Of a stretch of 54,081 nt of DNA, positions 1-7,557 are shown in pieces. This DNA comes from Candidatus Poribacteria bacterium. GTDB taxonomy: Bacteria > Poribacteria > WGA-4E > WGA-3G. Every line of letters starts with the position of its first letter. Position 1 is the stretch's first letter. Under the pieces are notes generated by a model, which made no database searches, was not told the DNA's origin, and saw nothing but the letters and a program-made list of their open reading frames with translations. The stretch lies in contig JAJDXV010000051.1 of NCBI GenBank assembly GCA_022823085.1, forward strand, positions 1-54,081, written 5' to 3'. Made by a program: the position numbers and the translations under genes.

Positions 1-2
1 GT

Positions 3-133
3 ATTCAATTGTACGATTTGGATCATGGTTTTGCTTTACATATGTGCCCGTTCTTAGGAAAGATCGCGAGCGCAGCTCGCTCCTACAGAGGAAGACGTAT
101 CCATATATATAAAGTGAATAGGTACAATTGAAT
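3..133. repeat. MITE-like element with 12-bp terminal inverted repeats
   Basis: ATTCAATTGTAC at 3-14 is perfectly inverted as GTACAATTGAAT at 122-133, bounding about 131 bp. Inside lies a hairpin, GCGAGC-GCA-GCTCGC, near 65-79. The element is too short to encode a protein. The window edge hides the left flank, so a target-site duplication cannot be tested. The rest of 134-273 holds no gene that I can support. Confidence 0.5.
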
Positions 134-231
134 GGCCCTGGCTGCAGTCTTGGGACAGAATAGGTAAGCGCAACCAGCGGGCGCGCTGGATATACGGCAA
201 GGATCGTTTTTGGAACAACCCACCTAATCGA

Positions 232-273
232 ACCGCAAGGAAAATTAAAAAGACCGCAAGGAAAATTAAAAAA
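232..273 (+). repeat. 21-bp tandem duplication of the ribosome-binding region
   Basis: Two adjacent 21-bp copies (232-252 and 253-273) begin ACCGCAAGGA and run through an A-rich tract. The copies differ only in the last base. The second ends directly at the ATG of the next gene, so the AAGGA Shine-Dalgarno-like core is present twice. The proximal copy is about 10 nt from the start codon and supports that start. Confidence 0.6.
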
Positions 274-1338
274 ATGGAAAAAGTTCGACTCGGTTATATC
301 GGCTGCGGGTTCATGGCACAAAAAGTCCATATCCCGAATTTTATGAGTGTCCCCGACTGTGAACTCATCGGACTCGCAGAGGTACGCTCCGAACTCGGCA
401 AAACAGTCCAGACCCGTTTCGGTATCCCCCAACTTTACCGCGACCACGCCGAACTCGCGCAGAATGATGATATCGAAGCCGTTGCAGTCTCCGCCGACTT
501 CGCCTTACAGGGCGAAATCGCCAAGGACCTGCTTTCAGCAGGTAAACATGTTTTCATGGAGAAACCGATGGCTGTCTCCACTGAACAAGCAGAAGCGATC
601 GTGGCAGCATCACAGAAATCCGGTAAGAAGTTGATGGTCGGTTACATGAAACGCTACGATGCCGGAAACGAGATCGTCAAAGCGCGCGTCGCGCGATTCC
701 GAGAGACCGACGAACTCGGACGTTTGACCTACGCCAGAAACCACGGGTTTGGTGGCGATTGGGTCTGCAATCTCGATACCCACATGGACGGCACGGACGA
801 ACCGAGACCGACCGCGCCTGTCAAAACCCCAGAATGGATACCTGAGCAATACCGCGGTGCCTATCTCGGATACCTCCAACAGTATACACACAATATCAAC
901 TTAATGCGCTGGTTCCTTGATGCTGGCGACAAAGTTACCGTCAAAGCTGTCGATTTAGACGCGAACGGATATTCCGGTGTCGTCATCTTTGATATGGACG
1001 GCATCCGTGTCACGCTCGAAACCGGACACGTTTCGCACTATCGTTGGGACGAGCATAGCCAAATCTACTTTGAGAACGGTTGGGTTCACACGTGGGCACC
1101 GCCGTTGCTCTTGAAGAACACACCGGCAGAGGTCGAAATCTATCGCGCAGGCGACGCACAGGAAATCACGCGCCCGATTCCGAAACCGAGTTGGACGTGG
1201 GCATACCGCAGAGAGGCGGAATACTTCGTCGCGAACGTCCGAAACGATGCACCCTTCCGTTCTTCAGCCGAGGATACACTCACAGATGTCAGACTCTTTG
1301 AAGACATCTATCGGATTTTTGTCGCACAGCAGGAGTAG
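274..1338 (+). CDS. Gfo/Idh/MocA family NAD(P)-dependent oxidoreductase
   Basis: This is a 354-aa soluble dehydrogenase. The N-terminal Rossmann fold starts with GYIGCGFMA (residues 7-15). The family EKP motif is present at 96-98 (FMEKPMA), whose lysine normally acts in catalysis. The C-terminal half is the alpha/beta domain of the family, with GYMKRYD near 123 and a histidine-containing helix (YTHNINLMRW). Length is typical. Members oxidise or epimerise sugars, inositols or similar polyols, and the substrate cannot be told from sequence. The start is supported by the duplicated AAGGA region just upstream. The next gene is convergent (minus strand), with a heptad-repeat spacer between them. 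The family call is firm. Confidence 0.9.
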   Translation: MEKVRLGYIGCGFMAQKVHIPNFMSVPDCELIGLAEVRSELGKTVQTRFGIPQLYRDHAELAQNDDIEAVAVSADFALQGEIAKDLLSAGKHVFMEKPMAVSTEQAEAIVAASQKSGKKLMVGYMKRYDAGNEIVKARVARFRETDELGRLTYARNHGFGGDWVCNLDTHMDGTDEPRPTAPVKTPEWIPEQYRGAYLGYLQQYTHNINLMRWFLDAGDKVTVKAVDLDANGYSGVVIFDMDGIRVTLETGHVSHYRWDEHSQIYFENGWVHTWAPPLLLKNTPAEVEIYRAGDAQEITRPIPKPSWTWAYRREAEYFVANVRNDAPFRSSAEDTLTDVRLFEDIYRIFVAQQE

Positions 1339-1456
1339 TTATCAGTTATCAGTACCCAGTTACCAGTTACCAGAAAAGAGATGTTGTGTTATCCAGGGAA
1401 ACACCCTATCAAAAACACGCCTCTTAACTGGCCACTGGTTACTGGCCACTGGTTAC
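1337..1456. repeat. Intergenic heptad-repeat cluster with a dispersed core element
   Basis: Degenerate 7-bp units of the type CAGTTAT/CAGTTAC run from 1337 to 1373. A second tract, with ACTGGCC/ACTGGTT units, lies at 1426-1456. Between them (about 1388-1416, minus strand) is a core reading GTTTTTGATAGGGTGTTTC, which recurs at 4264 and 53828. The spacer separates two convergent genes and contains no ORF of note. Confidence 0.55.
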
Positions 1457-3699
1457 TATTTTCGCAGCAAAATCTCCGTGCCGTTGATGTTTATCGCGGG
1501 TTCGTAATTTTCTTGTAGATATGCCGCAATCAATGCGTGTCGTTCCTCAACTCGGATACCGTCAACATTATCGAACCATCCCCCCGTTTTAAAAAGCACC
1601 AAGCGTGTTTTGTCCCGTTCAAGAGCCGCAATCACCTCTTCCTGCATCGAAGGTGTCGATGCGTAAGAGACTTGGTGGAATCGTGTAGCACCCGGTCGAT
1701 CGGCGAAGAAATAGTACGCGCCCTGACTCGTGAAATCAAAGATTTTTTCGTTCGGTTCGGTATTTTCTTGGATATAGGCGACCACTTTTTGGATCTGCTG
1801 AACTTGATCGTCCGGGATGTCCACCGCACCCGCGCGCGCCAATTCCTCCGATACAACCCGTTGCTTGAACGGATTCTGACGTAACCGATTCCATTTCCCA
1901 TTGAACCCTGAGATCGGGTTGTGTACCTCTCCAACGTACCAGCAGAATATAACTGTCGGAATCAGCACCCACGCTGCCTTCAGTGCGTTGTGCCATGCGG
2001 TTCTCCCTCTGATTGACGATAAAATGGCGCGGAACATGTTAAGAATACCACCTTCGAGTGGAAGAAGGCAGAGCAGCCACAAAAAAGTTGCACCGAAGTT
2101 CAGGTGTCCGCCGTCCGAACGTCCCAAGGCGGTACGGAAGAAGGCAACGCCACCGAGGAGTAAGAGGAGAAGTTTCATCGTATTGGCGGAGTGCGTACGG
2201 GATAACCCGCGGTAGGTCAAGTAACCCGCGACAATCAGAAAGATACAGATCGGTAGATACCACCGAAACCCTTTGCTGAAGATGAAAGCAGACCACCCTT
2301 CCGACGATAATAACGTTAGGGTTCCCGACAGAGACGGAAAAGCGAGTCCCCACGTCGCCAGTTGATAGCGACACTGGATATAGGAATTCCAGATCGCATC
2401 GTCCAAGGCACCGTGAGATAGGAAATATAACCCCACCGGCAGGAAACCTAACAGCACGCCACAACTATAACTGATGACCGGAAATAGCCGTTTCTTCACA
2501 CCCTTTTTTCGCGCCTGTTCGTTTTCTGCACCAATGCTATTTTCGAGCAAGGCATATATAAGCAGAAACAGTCCGATCGCACCTAAAGAATATAACCCGA
2601 TTTCAGTGCTATACCAGAAGGCTAAACTCGTGAAAATCCCGCTGAAGAGAAGTTTCCACGAGAAACCGCTGATCTTTAACTTAACTTGCAGAAGTGTCAG
2701 GAAATGAGCGGCGAAGGCGAAACTGATTAAACCGAGGCTATGCCGTGCGGATACAGAGAACTCTGTCCCAGAGGCGATCAGCACGCATAAGAAGGCGGTC
2801 AGGAATCGACCTCGAAAAACCTGTAAACCGAGCAGATAGAGCGCGACATAACCGAGCGGATTCAGGACACGCTCCATTGTACGCAAACCGAACAGCGTCG
2901 GCTCAAACATTTGACCGCCGACCCACGCCAAGTAGGCGTTTTGGAAGAGTCCGTGCTGGACATAGATATCCCGAAACGGGACACCCCCGCGGATCATCTC
3001 ATTGAGCGGCGCAAGGCGTTCACCCTCATGGAAGAGGTCTATATTACCGTGGATATTCCCAGAGTAGGTCAGGAGATAGATAAAAATCGGAAGGGCGATG
3101 TATTCGAGGGCAACACGCCAGAACTTCGGGGTCCTATAGCCATCAGATGTGGTTTCTTCAGGTTCTTCGCTGTCAAGGTTTTCAACTTCTTCCTTTGGCG
3201 TCCAGAGTCCCGGAAAGTATCGCCTATACAGGAGCCCGAACTTCAGCAGTACCGACAAAACAATCGGCAAGACCAATCCCATCAAGATGTTCTGACCGAT
3301 AGAGTAGACCTGTAACCAACAGAGCCATAACGGTATGGATGCCAAGGCGTTCATTTTAAGCACACGCGCGATGGGTTGTGCCGTTCGTTTGGCGCACCAC
3401 CGCGAGTAGGTCCACCATCCGAACCAATAGAGCCATATCGTTATCGGGATACCGAGCAGTGCCAGCAGATAGTAGAAGTACTCCTGCTGTTTCGGATACG
3501 CGTTAACGCTGAGCCAACCGACGACACCGGAACTTGAGTGGTATTCAAAAACAGTATATTTTTGGAGGGTCATCCCTATCGCAATCGCAAGGGACGCAGC
3601 GGAGAAGGTGAGAAGTCCAACGTAGGGTCTGAGTGCGGGTGCCTTGACAACGCGGATGTCCGGCATAAATTGCGCAAGATAGGCTCGCCAGCGTTGCAT
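1456..3699 (-). CDS. Polytopic membrane protein, GT-C glycosyltransferase-like
   Basis: This integral membrane protein is about 747 aa, with about a dozen hydrophobic segments through the first 580 residues and a hydrophilic C-terminal domain. After a central loop, the first periplasmic segment reads HEGERLAPLNEMIRGG and continues with PFRDIYVQHG. That resembles the acidic first loop of GT-C transferases (GT39/ArnT type), which use lipid-linked sugar donors. The C-terminal part (VVAYIQENTEPNEKIF onward) resembles the soluble tail of the same group. I chose the ATG at 3699, which has a GAGG about 9 nt upstream, over the GTG at 3723. It lies 84 nt after the JAMM gene on the same strand and may be read through from it. 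The role is inferred; no acceptor is known. Confidence 0.6.
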   Translation of the reverse strand: MQRWRAYLAQFMPDIRVVKAPALRPYVGLLTFSAASLAIAIGMTLQKYTVFEYHSSSGVVGWLSVNAYPKQQEYFYYLLALLGIPITIWLYWFGWWTYSRWCAKRTAQPIARVLKMNALASIPLWLCWLQVYSIGQNILMGLVLPIVLSVLLKFGLLYRRYFPGLWTPKEEVENLDSEEPEETTSDGYRTPKFWRVALEYIALPIFIYLLTYSGNIHGNIDLFHEGERLAPLNEMIRGGVPFRDIYVQHGLFQNAYLAWVGGQMFEPTLFGLRTMERVLNPLGYVALYLLGLQVFRGRFLTAFLCVLIASGTEFSVSARHSLGLISFAFAAHFLTLLQVKLKISGFSWKLLFSGIFTSLAFWYSTEIGLYSLGAIGLFLLIYALLENSIGAENEQARKKGVKKRLFPVISYSCGVLLGFLPVGLYFLSHGALDDAIWNSYIQCRYQLATWGLAFPSLSGTLTLLSSEGWSAFIFSKGFRWYLPICIFLIVAGYLTYRGLSRTHSANTMKLLLLLLGGVAFFRTALGRSDGGHLNFGATFLWLLCLLPLEGGILNMFRAILSSIRGRTAWHNALKAAWVLIPTVIFCWYVGEVHNPISGFNGKWNRLRQNPFKQRVVSEELARAGAVDIPDDQVQQIQKVVAYIQENTEPNEKIFDFTSQGAYYFFADRPGATRFHQVSYASTPSMQEEVIAALERDKTRLVLFKTGGWFDNVDGIRVEERHALIAAYLQENYEPAININGTEILLRK

Positions 3700-3782
3700 G
3701 GTTTTTGCCTCAATGTAGCACACAAAACCGTTGTGCGCTTTGATAGCACAATTTGAAGATCGAAAAAAAACGCGCTACCGTG

Positions 3783-4241
3783 TTAGGTGTTCACAAGGGG
3801 TCCCTCAACCTCAACAAAATCCTTTGACGTTTCGTCCCACGCAAAAGCCTTCACGGCGCGGACCTCAGTCCCGTAGACAGAGATAACCAAATAGGTTGTA
3901 CCCGGGTAAGTGGGTTCATCCCACATCGTCGCATCTGCTTTGTCTTTTTCCGAGAAATAGGCTTCGTGGTTCGGATGTGAATGATAAAACGCCTTAATCT
4001 GTTGGGTCTCAGACGCTTTGGTAACCTTAAATAAATCGTCCGGGTGTATCACATAAGCCGTGCGAGCATCGCGCGGATACGTGTCTGGGTCTTCCTGATG
4101 CAGTTCGTTCTGTATGTTCCGGCATTTCCAGACAGATTCTTGAACCCCATCACCCAAGATGGCACCGCAGCATTCATCCGGAAACGCCGATTTCGCATGC
4201 TCACAAATCTCGTTGAGGGTTGCTGGTTGAAAAGTTAGCAT
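3783..4241 (-). CDS. mec: JAMM/MPN metallopeptidase (Mec-type, releases cysteine or tail from sulfur carrier)
   Basis: This 152-aa protein has a complete JAMM zinc site: Glu23 in PDECCG, then H87-S-H89-P90 followed by S97 and D100, which fits the HSHPx6SxxD pattern. In Mycobacterium tuberculosis the homologous Mec hydrolyses the CysO-cysteine conjugate to free cysteine. Relatives trim C-terminal residues from ThiS-like proteins. The gene lies about 100 nt downstream of the CysO-like carrier and in the same orientation as APS reductase and cysteine synthase, which strongly supports a sulfur-carrier role rather than proteasome-type deubiquitination. Motifs are seen directly; the substrate is inferred from context. 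Confidence 0.88.
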   Translation of the reverse strand: MLTFQPATLNEICEHAKSAFPDECCGAILGDGVQESVWKCRNIQNELHQEDPDTYPRDARTAYVIHPDDLFKVTKASETQQIKAFYHSHPNHEAYFSEKDKADATMWDEPTYPGTTYLVISVYGTEVRAVKAFAWDETSKDFVEVEGPLVNT

Positions 4242-4256
4242 TGGATATCAACCATC

Positions 4257-4304
4257 GTAGGGGGTTTTTGCTTGGGTGTTTCTTCAAGGTTACCTCGTCC
4301 CTAC
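4257..4304. repeat. Dispersed palindromic repeat, copy 2 of 3
   Basis: GTAGGG (4257-4262) and CCCTAC (4299-4304) are inverted ends around the core GTTTTTGCTTGGGTGTTTC. The same core with GCAGGG/CCCTGC ends is at 53824-53867, and a weaker copy lies at 1388-1416. It occupies the 100-nt gap between the JAMM and CysO-like genes. It may be a dispersed element or an RNA stem-loop in the cys transcript. Confidence 0.55.
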
Positions 4305-4341
4305 AAGGTTTCCGATAATCGATAACCGACAACAATAACGA

Positions 4342-4629
4342 TTAAGATTGATTACGTCCACCAGCGATTGCAGGAATGATAGAGATTTCAGCACCGTCTG
4401 CGACAGCGGTCTCTTTTCCCTCGAGGAAACGGATGTCTTCATCGTTAAGATAGATGTTGACAAACCGGCGGATATTCCCGCCTTCATCACAGAGACGCTC
4501 TTTCATCCCCGGATAATTCGCTTCGAGGTTCTCAATAATGCCTTCAATGTTGGCACCTTCTGTTTCAACTTCCGCCAAGTTCTGCGTCAAACGTCTCAGC
4601 GGGGTCGGAATACGAACTATTACAGCCAT
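4342..4629 (-). CDS. cysO: CysO-type ubiquitin-like sulfur carrier (ThiS/MoaD fold) with four-residue C-terminal tail
   Basis: This 95-aa beta-grasp protein contains RRFVNIYLNDEDIRFLEG (54-71) and ADGAEISIIPAIAGG (77-91), which closely match my memory of mycobacterial CysO. The carrier needs a free C-terminal Gly-Gly to be adenylated and converted to a thiocarboxylate, which then donates sulfur for cysteine synthesis. Here the diglycine (90-91) is followed by RNQS and the stop codon (checked base by base at 4342-4353), so the gene encodes a precursor. The downstream JAMM peptidase is the obvious candidate to trim it. No E1-like activating enzyme is in the window. Neighbours are APS reductase (upstream) and Mec (downstream). 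Confidence 0.88.
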   Translation of the reverse strand: MAVIVRIPTPLRRLTQNLAEVETEGANIEGIIENLEANYPGMKERLCDEGGNIRRFVNIYLNDEDIRFLEGKETAVADGAEISIIPAIAGGRNQS

Positions 4630-4652
4630 AATATAATTTTTCTCCTTTTTTT

Positions 4653-4797
4653 ATCAGTTACCAGTTGTCAGTACGGTTTTTCTACGAAAAACCTTTCAGT
4701 TAACAGTTAAAAAAGTTCCTATGGAAACCGTCACAGAGAACGGAACTGTTCCAAGAACCCTCTTAACTTATAACTTATAACTTATAACCTATAACCA
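4653..4797. repeat. Heptad-repeat spacer between cysH and cysO
   Basis: The 168-nt gap within the operon is made of CAGTTAC/CAGTTGT/CAGTTAA units (about 4654-4707) and ACTTATA units (4766-4797). The two sides are partly complementary (CAGTTAA against CTTAACT). The composition is low-complexity and no ORF or clear terminator is visible. The same type of spacer occurs at 1337-1456 and 24545-24678. Confidence 0.55.
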
Positions 4798-5562
4798 TTA
4801 AATCGAATAATGTAATCCACACTCTTTATTATTTTCTTCGGTATCTGCGTTTTCTGATGCGGATGCGCCGTTCTGCCAACGCCACCGTCCCGCGCGTTTC
4901 GGTTCACCCGGCTTTATCGGTGTTGTGCAGATGATACATCCAATAGATTCATAGTAGTGACCTTGGGAATCCGCTTCAAGCAGCGGGTTCACAGGAATCT
5001 CGTTTTTACGGACAAACTCCCAGACATCATCCGTGCTCCACTGGATAAGCGGGTTCGTCTTCAGCACCGGATGCGTCACAGATGAGATAATCTCTGCTTT
5101 TCGGAGCTGCTGCCGCGTCTCCGACTGATCACGACGTAAACCGGTTATCCAGACATCTAATGTTTCGAGGAGTCGTTGCATCGGACGCACTTTCCGGATA
5201 TTACAACAGTATTCCTGCTTCGACGGACTGTCGAAAAACAGGTATTCGCCGTGTTGTGCGACCATCTCTTGAACTTCTTCGGGATCCGGTTGAACCTGTT
5301 CGATCTTAATGCCGTAGCGCGATTCCACCTGCTCAAGGAAGGTGTATGTTTCTGGGAAAAGGCGAAGTGTGTCAAGCGTACAGACCCGGAACGGCAACCC
5401 GTTTTCAGCCGCCAAGTGAATCAGCACCATCCCCGAAAGTTGCCCACTGGTGACAATCGCGGCGCGTTCTTTGAACCGCTTAAAGAGGGAGAAAAGAATT
5501 TCTTGGGGTGTCTCCGTCAACAAAATTTCTTGGCAGAGCGTTTGATCGACTGCGTACTTCAA
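4798..5562 (-). CDS. cysH: Assimilatory adenylyl-sulfate (APS) reductase, iron-sulfur type
   Basis: This 254-aa enzyme reduces adenylyl-sulfate (or PAPS) to sulfite using thioredoxin. Its phosphosulfate-binding loop (SGQLSG, 39-44) resembles PP-loop ATPases. Two cysteine pairs are present, C119-C120 in EYCCNIRKVRP and C209/C212 in SIGCIICT; they ligate the [4Fe-4S] cluster typical of APS-preferring reductases. The nucleophilic cysteine is C248 in the C-terminal ECGLH. RAGRWRW (223-229) is also a family signature. The gene starts 33 nt after cysK on the same strand, so the two are probably co-transcribed. No ATP sulfurylase or sulfite reductase is in the window, so they must lie elsewhere. Confidence 0.9.
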   Translation of the reverse strand: MKYAVDQTLCQEILLTETPQEILFSLFKRFKERAAIVTSGQLSGMVLIHLAAENGLPFRVCTLDTLRLFPETYTFLEQVESRYGIKIEQVQPDPEEVQEMVAQHGEYLFFDSPSKQEYCCNIRKVRPMQRLLETLDVWITGLRRDQSETRQQLRKAEIISSVTHPVLKTNPLIQWSTDDVWEFVRKNEIPVNPLLEADSQGHYYESIGCIICTTPIKPGEPKRAGRWRWQNGASASENADTEENNKECGLHYSI

Positions 5563-5594
5563 TTTTTGATGGTGTTCCCTTGGTTACAAGAAGT

Positions 5595-6551
5595 TTATGG
5601 AAGTGTGTCCATAATGTCCGATTCGATTTCAAAATAACGACTCAAACTGAAATAGCGTTCTCCGGTATCTGGGAGAATCGTAACAACGGTTTTATCGGGT
5701 CCCTGTGCCTTCGCAACCTCTAACGCTGCATAGACATTCGCGCCAGACGACATCCCGACCAACAACCCTTCGGTCCTCGAAATAGTCTTCATCATCTCAT
5801 ACGCCTCTTTCTCGGAGACAGTGATGATCTCGTCGATAACATCTACATTCAGCACTTCAGGCACCATCCCAGCGCCGAGTCCATCGATTCGGGTTGGACC
5901 GGGTTTACCGCCGGAAAGCACCGCTGAAACACGCGGTTCCACAGCAACGACTTTCACATTCGCGCATTCTGCTTTTAGTACCTCGCCGACACCTGTTAAA
6001 GTCCCGCCTGTGCCGACCCCTATAACACAAAAATCGATATCGGTGCCGATCGCCTTGAGGATTTCTACGGCTGTCGTACGCCGATGGATTTCGGGGTTTG
6101 CGGGGTTCGTAAACTGGTTCGGCATATAGTGCCGCGGGTTCTGTCGGACGATTGTCTCCGCCTCCCAGATCGCGCTCGCCATACCGCCGTGTTCTGGGGT
6201 CAGCACAATTTTTGCACCGAAAGCGGAGAGGAGTTCATATTTCTCGCGGCTCACATTTTCTGGCATCGTTAAAGTAACAGGATAGCCTCTCGCGATCCCG
6301 ACAATAGAGAGTCCCAACCCCGTATTACCAGCGGTCGGCTCCACGATCGTATCCCCTTTTCTGAGGATACCGCGTTCTTCAGCATCGACGATCATTGCAT
6401 AGCTGATTCGGTCCTTGATACTGCCGCCGGGGTTGTAAGCCTCCAACTTTGCGAAGATTGTCGCATCATCCTTACCGGGCAAGGCGTTCAAGCGAATCGT
6501 CGGTGTATTCCCGATGAGGTCTGTCAGATTTTTAGCGATTTTCATGTTCAT
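5595..6551 (-). CDS. cysK: PLP-dependent cysteine synthase family protein (CysK/CysM)
   Basis: This 318-aa fold-type II PLP enzyme makes cysteine from an activated serine plus a sulfur donor. The Schiff-base lysine is K46 in NPGGSIKDR. The substrate-binding loop reads PTAGNTG, the phosphate-binding turn is VGTGGTLTG, and DTGERYFS lies near the C terminus. The PTAGNTG variant, rather than PTSGNTG, also occurs in OAS thiol-lyase/cystathionine beta-synthase-like members, so the acceptor (O-acetylserine, O-phosphoserine or homocysteine-derived) cannot be fixed. The downstream CysO-like carrier suggests a CysM-like use of protein thiocarboxylate. It is the first gene of the cys operon, behind a consensus-like promoter. 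An in-frame ATG at 6545 is an alternative start. Confidence 0.88.
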   Translation of the reverse strand: MNMKIAKNLTDLIGNTPTIRLNALPGKDDATIFAKLEAYNPGGSIKDRISYAMIVDAEERGILRKGDTIVEPTAGNTGLGLSIVGIARGYPVTLTMPENVSREKYELLSAFGAKIVLTPEHGGMASAIWEAETIVRQNPRHYMPNQFTNPANPEIHRRTTAVEILKAIGTDIDFCVIGVGTGGTLTGVGEVLKAECANVKVVAVEPRVSAVLSGGKPGPTRIDGLGAGMVPEVLNVDVIDEIITVSEKEAYEMMKTISRTEGLLVGMSSGANVYAALEVAKAQGPDKTVVTILPDTGERYFSLSRYFEIESDIMDTLP

Positions 6552-6585
6552 TCTGCTCGTGTACTTTAGACAATTGCCACGTTAA

Positions 6586-6614
6586 AGTATACCATACCCA
6601 CTGCGAAAAGTCAA
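6586..6614 (-). promoter_or_regulatory. Sigma70-type promoter of the cys operon
   Basis: On the minus strand, TTGACT (6614-6609) is followed by a 17-nt spacer and TATACT (6591-6586), with a TGG directly before the -10 (extended -10 type). It lies about 35 nt upstream of the cysK start. The adjoining MITE begins 17 bp beyond the -35 box. Confidence 0.75.
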
Positions 6615-6630
6615 ATTTTCCACAATGGAG

Positions 6631-6903
6631 GGGTGTGTAAATATTTTGGCAGCGTTTCCATATCGGAAACCTAATCCAAGACATAGCACTCCGCTGGAGT
6701 GCAGGGTTTTTGACATTGTAAGTTCTATAGACATATCACGCCTCTGGCGTGAGGATATTTTTCACCTGTCAAGAGCGCTCTTTGCTCCAGCGGAGCAATA
6801 TGTCTATAGAAAAATGTACTGCAAGTGGCTGCACTCCAGCGGAGTGCTATGTAAAAAACATCCTCTTAAAAAATCAATACGTTGCCAAAAACTTTACACA
6901 CCC
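6631..6903. mobile_element. 273-bp MITE with terminal inverted repeats and 9-bp target duplication
   Basis: The ends are GGGTGTGTAAA (6631-6641) and TTTACACACCC (6893-6903). Counted from 6632 and 6902 inward, similarity continues to about 24 bp with 3 mismatches. ACAATGGAG is duplicated exactly outside both ends (6622-6630 and 6904-6912). Inside are nested inverted repeats: a perfect 24-bp pair (6681-6704 with 6829-6852) and a 14-bp pair (6723-6736 with 6798-6811). There are four triloop hairpins such as GCACTCC-GCT-GGAGTGC. It has no transposase ORF. It fills most of the 377-nt gap between cysK and the lipoprotein gene. Terminus and duplication length suggest mobilisation by an IS256/Mutator-type transposase, which is an inference. 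Confidence 0.8.
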
Positions 6904-6928
6904 ACAATGGAGGACGATTCTCTGGCAT

Positions 6929-7525
6929 TTACTCATCGCCCTCATGGAGATTACTACGCCAGGATTTTCGCCACGCGTCAAAGTCAAAACTATCATTTAA
7001 GCCTACAAGTGAAAAAACCATGTCTTCAACCATTATTTCCATGTCAGATGCTACATGGGCAGGTATCAACCCTCTAGCAATTGTTCCACGTGTTCCTGGG
7101 CCCTCCGGTTCAACAATAGCATAATACCAACGGAAACGACACTTTATTATATCAGAAATAAACTCTTGCGGTGTTTGATCTTCAAAGTGTTCTGGAGAAT
7201 AATAACTTGCAAGCGTAACGAGAATGCTTGTAAGGGCTTCTATGTAATCGTAGTGTCCTTGAGTCATTTTAGACGTAATACCCGTATGAAGCATTGGTAG
7301 AATTTGTTCCAGAACAGCTAACCTGAATGCTGGTAGCGAATTAATATAAGCCTCGGATGGTAGTTTTCTTTCTGATTCTTCAGCTATAGCCAGTTGAAAT
7401 TCTGGTTGTGATTTGATTTTCTTACTTTCGGCACCCTTTTTCATAGATGACGTTTCACAACCGAAAAAAATCAGAGATAGAAAGGCAATTACTAAATAAC
7501 GTGAGTTTGATAATAAATATGGCAT
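6929..7525 (-). CDS. Small lipoprotein of unknown function, last gene of the tubulin/actin-motor operon
   Basis: This 198-aa protein has a short signal sequence ending at LIFFGC (Cys23), a probable lipidation site although Phe at -3 is unusual. The mature part is helical, with several charged segments and no motif that I recognise. It lies 32 nt downstream of the transglutaminase-like gene on the same strand and shares the AT-rich composition of the whole 12-kb operon, so it is probably an envelope component of that system. No terminator hairpin with a T-tract follows. The nested hairpins of the MITE are the next structures downstream. Function is unknown. Confidence 0.7.
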   Translation of the reverse strand: MPYLLSNSRYLVIAFLSLIFFGCETSSMKKGAESKKIKSQPEFQLAIAEESERKLPSEAYINSLPAFRLAVLEQILPMLHTGITSKMTQGHYDYIEALTSILVTLASYYSPEHFEDQTPQEFISDIIKCRFRWYYAIVEPEGPGTRGTIARGLIPAHVASDMEIMVEDMVFSLVGLNDSFDFDAWRKSWRSNLHEGDE

Positions 7526-7557
7526 ATAGAGAACTCCATTACGATCCCATCATTTTG

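Noticed and set aside
4630..4797. SAM or cysteine riboswitch in the cys operon gap
   Set aside because: The gap is made of heptad repeats; I see no conserved riboswitch core, and it lies inside the operon rather than in its leader.
6681..6852. CRISPR array or iteron origin suggested by the repeated GGAGTGC units
   Set aside because: The units are inverted, not direct repeats with spacers, and are fully explained as the interior of a MITE bounded by target duplications.
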